From Oscillospiraceae bacterium (GTDB taxonomy: Bacteria > Bacillota_A > Clostridia > Oscillospirales > Ruminococcaceae), in contig CAAFWX010000307.1 in assembly GCA_900766795.1 (NCBI GenBank), forward strand, positions 1 to 9,458: 9,458 nt of DNA. The letters run 5' to 3'. The notes under the pieces were generated by a model, which had not been told where the DNA came from, did not search any database, and saw only the letters and a program-made list of their open reading frames with translations. Both the position numbers and the translations under genes were made by a program. Positions 6,942-9,458 of the stretch are shown piece by piece; within the stretch, counting starts at the first letter, position 1, and the number at the start of each line of letters is the position of its first letter.

Positions 6942-6989
6942 TAAGAAAACGCCCTCCGTGCCGTTAAGGCTGCGGAGGGCAAGTTTGTT
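6942..6989. terminator. Bidirectional terminator between the ABC operon and the pectinesterase gene
   Basis: GCCCTCCG (6951-6958) pairs exactly with CGGAGGGC (6973-6980). An inner GCC/GGC pairing (6960-6962 with 6968-6970) closes a GTTAA loop. The plus-strand tail AAGTTTGTT is a modest U-tract. On the minus strand the stem is followed by GTTTTCTTAT (from 6950 leftward), a better tract for the pectinesterase operon, which stops at 6993. Confidence 0.75.
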
Positions 6990-6992
6990 GCC

Positions 6993-7940
6993 TTAGGCTT
7001 CGCGAAATGCCGCAGCAATCTCGTCAAAATAGGCGAACTGCTGCCCGGCTTCCTCATCGCTGAGAAGCGTGACAAAGGGCGCCTGCGCGGCAGGCTTAAA
7101 TCCCTCGCCGCGGCAGCCGTACAGCGCGTAGAACAGTGTTTCGCGCGCGTCTTGCTTGCCCCAATCGTGAAATAACGCAGGAACAATATGCGCCCCAAGC
7201 TCACAGTTCAGCAGCACGGTTTTGGCATAATTCCTCCACGGTCTGCCGAGATAAACCGTTGCGCGCGGGCAATCGGACGTAAACCGACAGTTTCTGAAAA
7301 TATACCCGTATTTCTCGCCCTCGTAGGTGGAAGCGGCGGTTACATAGCCGTTAATCTCATTGCCGCAGTTAAGCGAGAAAAGCTCGCATTCGTCAAACGC
7401 CGCGTGTGCGCTTCCGAAGATGAAATCCACCTCGCCCTCGATATAGCAGCGGCGGTAAAGCTGCCGCCCGGGAATGCGCGGCGCGAACTCGGTGGGACCC
7501 CTGAACCCGCCCTTTTCGATTTCCTTAAAGGGCAGCGGACCCGTAAACAGCGTGTCCTGATGCCCGAGAATACGGCAGTTTTCAAACAGAATCCTGTCGC
7601 CCTCGGCATAAACCGCAACCGCCTGACCCACATCATGCCCGAAGCCCGCGCTGTTTGCAATCGTCATATTCCGACAGGTGAAGCCGTCGGCGTTTGCAAG
7701 CAGCGTGTAGGTTCGGAAAGTTCCGAGCTTTTCGCCGCCGCATATCATTTGCGCGTAAAATCCCGATGTAAGCACGGTGCTTTCGGGCGCTTCCCCCTCG
7801 ATGGTAATATCAGGAACGCGGATTTCTACCCGCTCGTTGTATTCCCCGCGTTTTACAAGGATTCGCTCCCCCGCTTTTGCGGCGGAAACGGCAGCGGCAA
7901 TTGAGGTGAAATCTCCGCTTCCATCTTTTGCAACTATCAT
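6993..7940 (-). CDS. Cytoplasmic pectinesterase (carbohydrate esterase family 8)
   Basis: A 315-residue right-handed beta-helix enzyme that removes methyl esters from galacturonate units, releasing methanol. CE8 motifs in order: IVAKDGSGDFTSIAAAV (2-18), the GEYNERV segment (32-38), QAVAV with Gln106, GHQDTLF with Gln128 and acid Asp129, EGEVDFIFG with nucleophile Asp172, GYVTA (198-202) and LGRPWR with Arg233. All catalytic residues are present. There is no signal peptide or membrane segment; the protein opens directly on the first beta-helix motif, so it should act on imported, still methylated oligogalacturonides. About 25 residues (132-158, rich in Gly, Pro and charge) lie between QDTLF and RQLYRRC, longer than in the plant and enterobacterial enzymes I know. 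The start ATG 7940-7938 has GGAGG (7955-7951) 10 nt upstream. It overlaps the stop of the MATE gene by 4 bases, so it is the last gene of that operon and translationally coupled. Confidence 0.92.
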   Translation of the reverse strand: MIVAKDGSGDFTSIAAAVSAAKAGERILVKRGEYNERVEIRVPDITIEGEAPESTVLTSGFYAQMICGGEKLGTFRTYTLLANADGFTCRNMTIANSAGFGHDVGQAVAVYAEGDRILFENCRILGHQDTLFTGPLPFKEIEKGGFRGPTEFAPRIPGRQLYRRCYIEGEVDFIFGSAHAAFDECELFSLNCGNEINGYVTAASTYEGEKYGYIFRNCRFTSDCPRATVYLGRPWRNYAKTVLLNCELGAHIVPALFHDWGKQDARETLFYALYGCRGEGFKPAAQAPFVTLLSDEEAGQQFAYFDEIAAAFREA

Positions 7941-9343
7941 TTTTCCGCACCCTCCGTTTCATTTGCAAGATAATTCGCCTTGATTCTTCTCACAACAAAA
8001 AAGGCGGCAATTATTGCCAGAACGCCAACCGAGATGTTGCTGACAAGCATAACAACGCCCGCACTCTCGCTGCCGAGGTTTGTGAAATTCTGGAGAAACC
8101 ACAGCACAGGAACTCTGAAAACAAAGATTCTTGCGCCGTTCAGCAGAAGCGTAAGCTTTGTGTAGCCGTACCCGTACAGCAGCGCCATAACCGCGGCGTT
8201 TATTCCGAGGGTGATTATGCCGAGGATTTCGTATCTTGAAACGCTCTTAATCAGCAGGCGAAACTCCTCGTCGCCGCCCGCGAAAATTCCGCAGATGAAG
8301 TCAAGATTTAACATGACAATTGCGGTGAAAAGCACGCCGATTCCGATATTGATTATCAGCGTTTTTTTGAATGCGTCCAGCGCGCGGCGGTGTTTTCCCG
8401 CGCCGATGTTCTGGCTGATGATGGAAGCGCCGCCCTCCTGAAAGCCGTTTTGCAGCGAGGTTGAAAACCCGCCGATGTTGTTGGAAACGCCGAGCGCGCC
8501 TACCGTCGAGTCACCGTAAACGGTGCACATTGAGTTCACGATAAGCTTTCCGTATGCGAACGCCGCGCGTTCCGCCGCAGCGGGCAGCGAGGTTTTCAGC
8601 ATAGGCAGCGCAGTGTTTTTGCGGAATGATATTGCGTGAATTGAAAAGCCAAAGGGGCTTGCGCGGTCGCTCATATTCCTCAGCGCAAACAGGAAGAACA
8701 CCGCCTGAGATATAAGCGTTGCCGCAGCAATAGTCACCACGTCGCCGTTAAGCACATAAACAAACAGCGCGGTAAGCCCGAGCTTCAAAACCAGAATCAC
8801 GATATTCAGCCGAAGAATAAGCTTTGAGTTGCCTCTTGCGCGCTCGATGGCGATGTACACGGAGTTAAAGAAGTTCAGCGTGATTGCGCCGAGTTCAACC
8901 GCGAAATATTTCGTACCGACAGAAATCATCGAATCGGTCGTTCCACCAAGCCTTAGGAAAAATTCCGCAAATGGAATCATCAGCAGCACCAACGCGCTTA
9001 TAGCGGCGCAAATCGCATAGATTGTGCTGACGCGCTTTTTGACAAGGACATAATCTCCCGCGCCGTAAGCCTCGCTTATTTTCATTCCGCCGCCGATTGA
9101 AAGCCCCGTTCCGATTGCGGAAATGAGGTAGCTTATCTGTGAGATGTAGGCGATGGAAGACACCGCGTCCGTGCTTATGTGCGAAGCCATTATTGTGTCC
9201 AGAATCTTGAACAGATTCATGAACCCCTGATACGCCATCAGCGGAAGCGACACCTCCGCCACCACCCGCCACATATTTCCGTTCAGCGCAAACTCTCTGA
9301 AATTCTTGTCCTTTTCGGACAGGTTTGCTTTTATTTCTGCCAT
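7937..9343 (-). CDS. MATE-family multidrug/toxin exporter
   Basis: A 468-residue integral membrane protein, normal length for the MATE family (MOP superfamily), with about 12 hydrophobic segments in two halves. The halves carry the related motifs SIGGGMKISEAYGAGD (82-97) and ASIISQNIGAGKHRRA (306-321), the typical repeated (S/Q)xxxGAGxxxxA element. Members expel cationic drugs, metabolites or toxins in exchange for Na+ or H+; here the substrate is unknown. The start ATG 9343-9341 has TTTGGAG, with GGAG at 9356-9353, 9 nt upstream. It lies only 56 nt after the stop of the preceding minus-strand gene, with no room for an obvious promoter apart from the hairpin there. Its stop overlaps the start of the pectinesterase. 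Context suggests co-expression with uronate and pectin genes, but a direct role in pectin use is only an inference. Confidence 0.9.
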   Translation of the reverse strand: MAEIKANLSEKDKNFREFALNGNMWRVVAEVSLPLMAYQGFMNLFKILDTIMASHISTDAVSSIAYISQISYLISAIGTGLSIGGGMKISEAYGAGDYVLVKKRVSTIYAICAAISALVLLMIPFAEFFLRLGGTTDSMISVGTKYFAVELGAITLNFFNSVYIAIERARGNSKLILRLNIVILVLKLGLTALFVYVLNGDVVTIAAATLISQAVFFLFALRNMSDRASPFGFSIHAISFRKNTALPMLKTSLPAAAERAAFAYGKLIVNSMCTVYGDSTVGALGVSNNIGGFSTSLQNGFQEGGASIISQNIGAGKHRRALDAFKKTLIINIGIGVLFTAIVMLNLDFICGIFAGGDEEFRLLIKSVSRYEILGIITLGINAAVMALLYGYGYTKLTLLLNGARIFVFRVPVLWFLQNFTNLGSESAGVVMLVSNISVGVLAIIAAFFVVRRIKANYLANETEGAEK

Positions 9344-9361
9344 TATGATTTACTCCAAACA

Positions 9362-9387
9362 AATCCCCGTCGCAGCAGACGGGGATT
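9362..9387 (-). terminator. Intra-operon hairpin (weak terminator or attenuator)
   Basis: AATCCCCGTC (9362-9371) pairs perfectly with GACGGGGATT (9378-9387) around a 6-base loop. Read on the minus strand, it lies between the stop of the upstream gene (9400) and the MATE ribosome site (9356-9353). The following TTTGTTTGG is a broken U-tract, so termination is probably partial. It may lower expression of the MATE and pectinesterase genes relative to the upstream gene, or act as a 3' stabiliser. Confidence 0.65.
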
Positions 9388-9399
9388 ATTATTCCTGAA

Positions 9400-9458
9400 T
9401 CAGAAGCCGAAGTATCTCTTTGCGTTGCCGTAGGAGATGTCGGAAGCGATTTCGCCGA
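9400..9458 (-). CDS. C-terminal tail of an amidohydrolase-fold enzyme, probably uronate isomerase
   Basis: Only the last 18 residues and the TGA stop (9402-9400) are in the window: GEIASDISYGNAKRYFGF. An ending of the type DI-Y-NA--YF-F is what I recall for uronate isomerases (UxaC), which convert galacturonate to tagaturonate or glucuronate to fructuronate. Other amidohydrolases have similar NAKRxFG ends, so the family call is tentative and the enzyme call more so. The pectinesterase two genes downstream favours a uronate role. The fragment is too short for symbol assignment. Confidence 0.5.
   Translation of the reverse strand, partial: GEIASDISYGNAKRYFGF

Noticed and set aside
7188..7904. 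Open frame of 238 codons on the plus strand inside the pectinesterase
   Set aside because: It is antisense to all the CE8 motifs, and the translation matches no family I know.

Overview
The window looks like chromosome of a fibre-degrading, anaerobic gut or rumen Firmicute (class Clostridia, Ruminococcus-like). The support is strong GGAGG-type ribosome binding sites, sigma-A type promoters, a moderately GC-rich coding style, and gene content: a GH94 disaccharide phosphorylase, a pectinesterase and the probable tail of a uronate isomerase. The genus is an inference. I see no mobile element, CRISPR array, tRNA or rRNA gene.

Layout. At 1-216 (minus) is the N-terminal end of a GH94 (cellobiose phosphorylase-like) enzyme. 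Bases 217-545 form a divergent control region with one good promoter each way. The minus promoter has a LacI-family-like palindrome in its spacer and a duplicated 13-mer in its leader. At 546-2096 (plus) is a PAS-PAS-GGDEF diguanylate cyclase. It converges on a 1-phosphofructokinase-type PfkB sugar kinase (2178-3077, minus), with a shared two-way terminator between them. Bases 3078-3309 are a second divergent control region. It feeds the kinase to the left and, to the right, a two-gene operon of ABC exporter half-transporters (3310-5109 and 5106-6932) whose stop and start codons overlap. Another two-way terminator (6951-6980) separates this operon from a converging minus-strand operon. Read in its own direction, that operon runs: C-terminal tail of an amidohydrolase-fold protein (probably uronate isomerase, 9400-9458), a perfect 10-bp hairpin, a MATE-family exporter (7937-9343), and a cytoplasmic pectinesterase (6993-7940) that overlaps the MATE gene by 4 bases.

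How the genes fit together. Three units deal with plant carbohydrate: phosphorolysis of an imported beta-glucoside (GH94), phosphorylation of fructose-1-phosphate (FruK-like), and intracellular de-esterification of pectin oligomers coupled to uronate catabolism. The diguanylate cyclase and the ABC exporter pair are separate units with their own promoters. The most interesting point is the pectin operon: a signal-less CE8 enzyme translationally coupled to a MATE transporter, a family not normally linked to pectin use. I found no clearly new defence or mobile system; the remaining unusual signals are regulatory.
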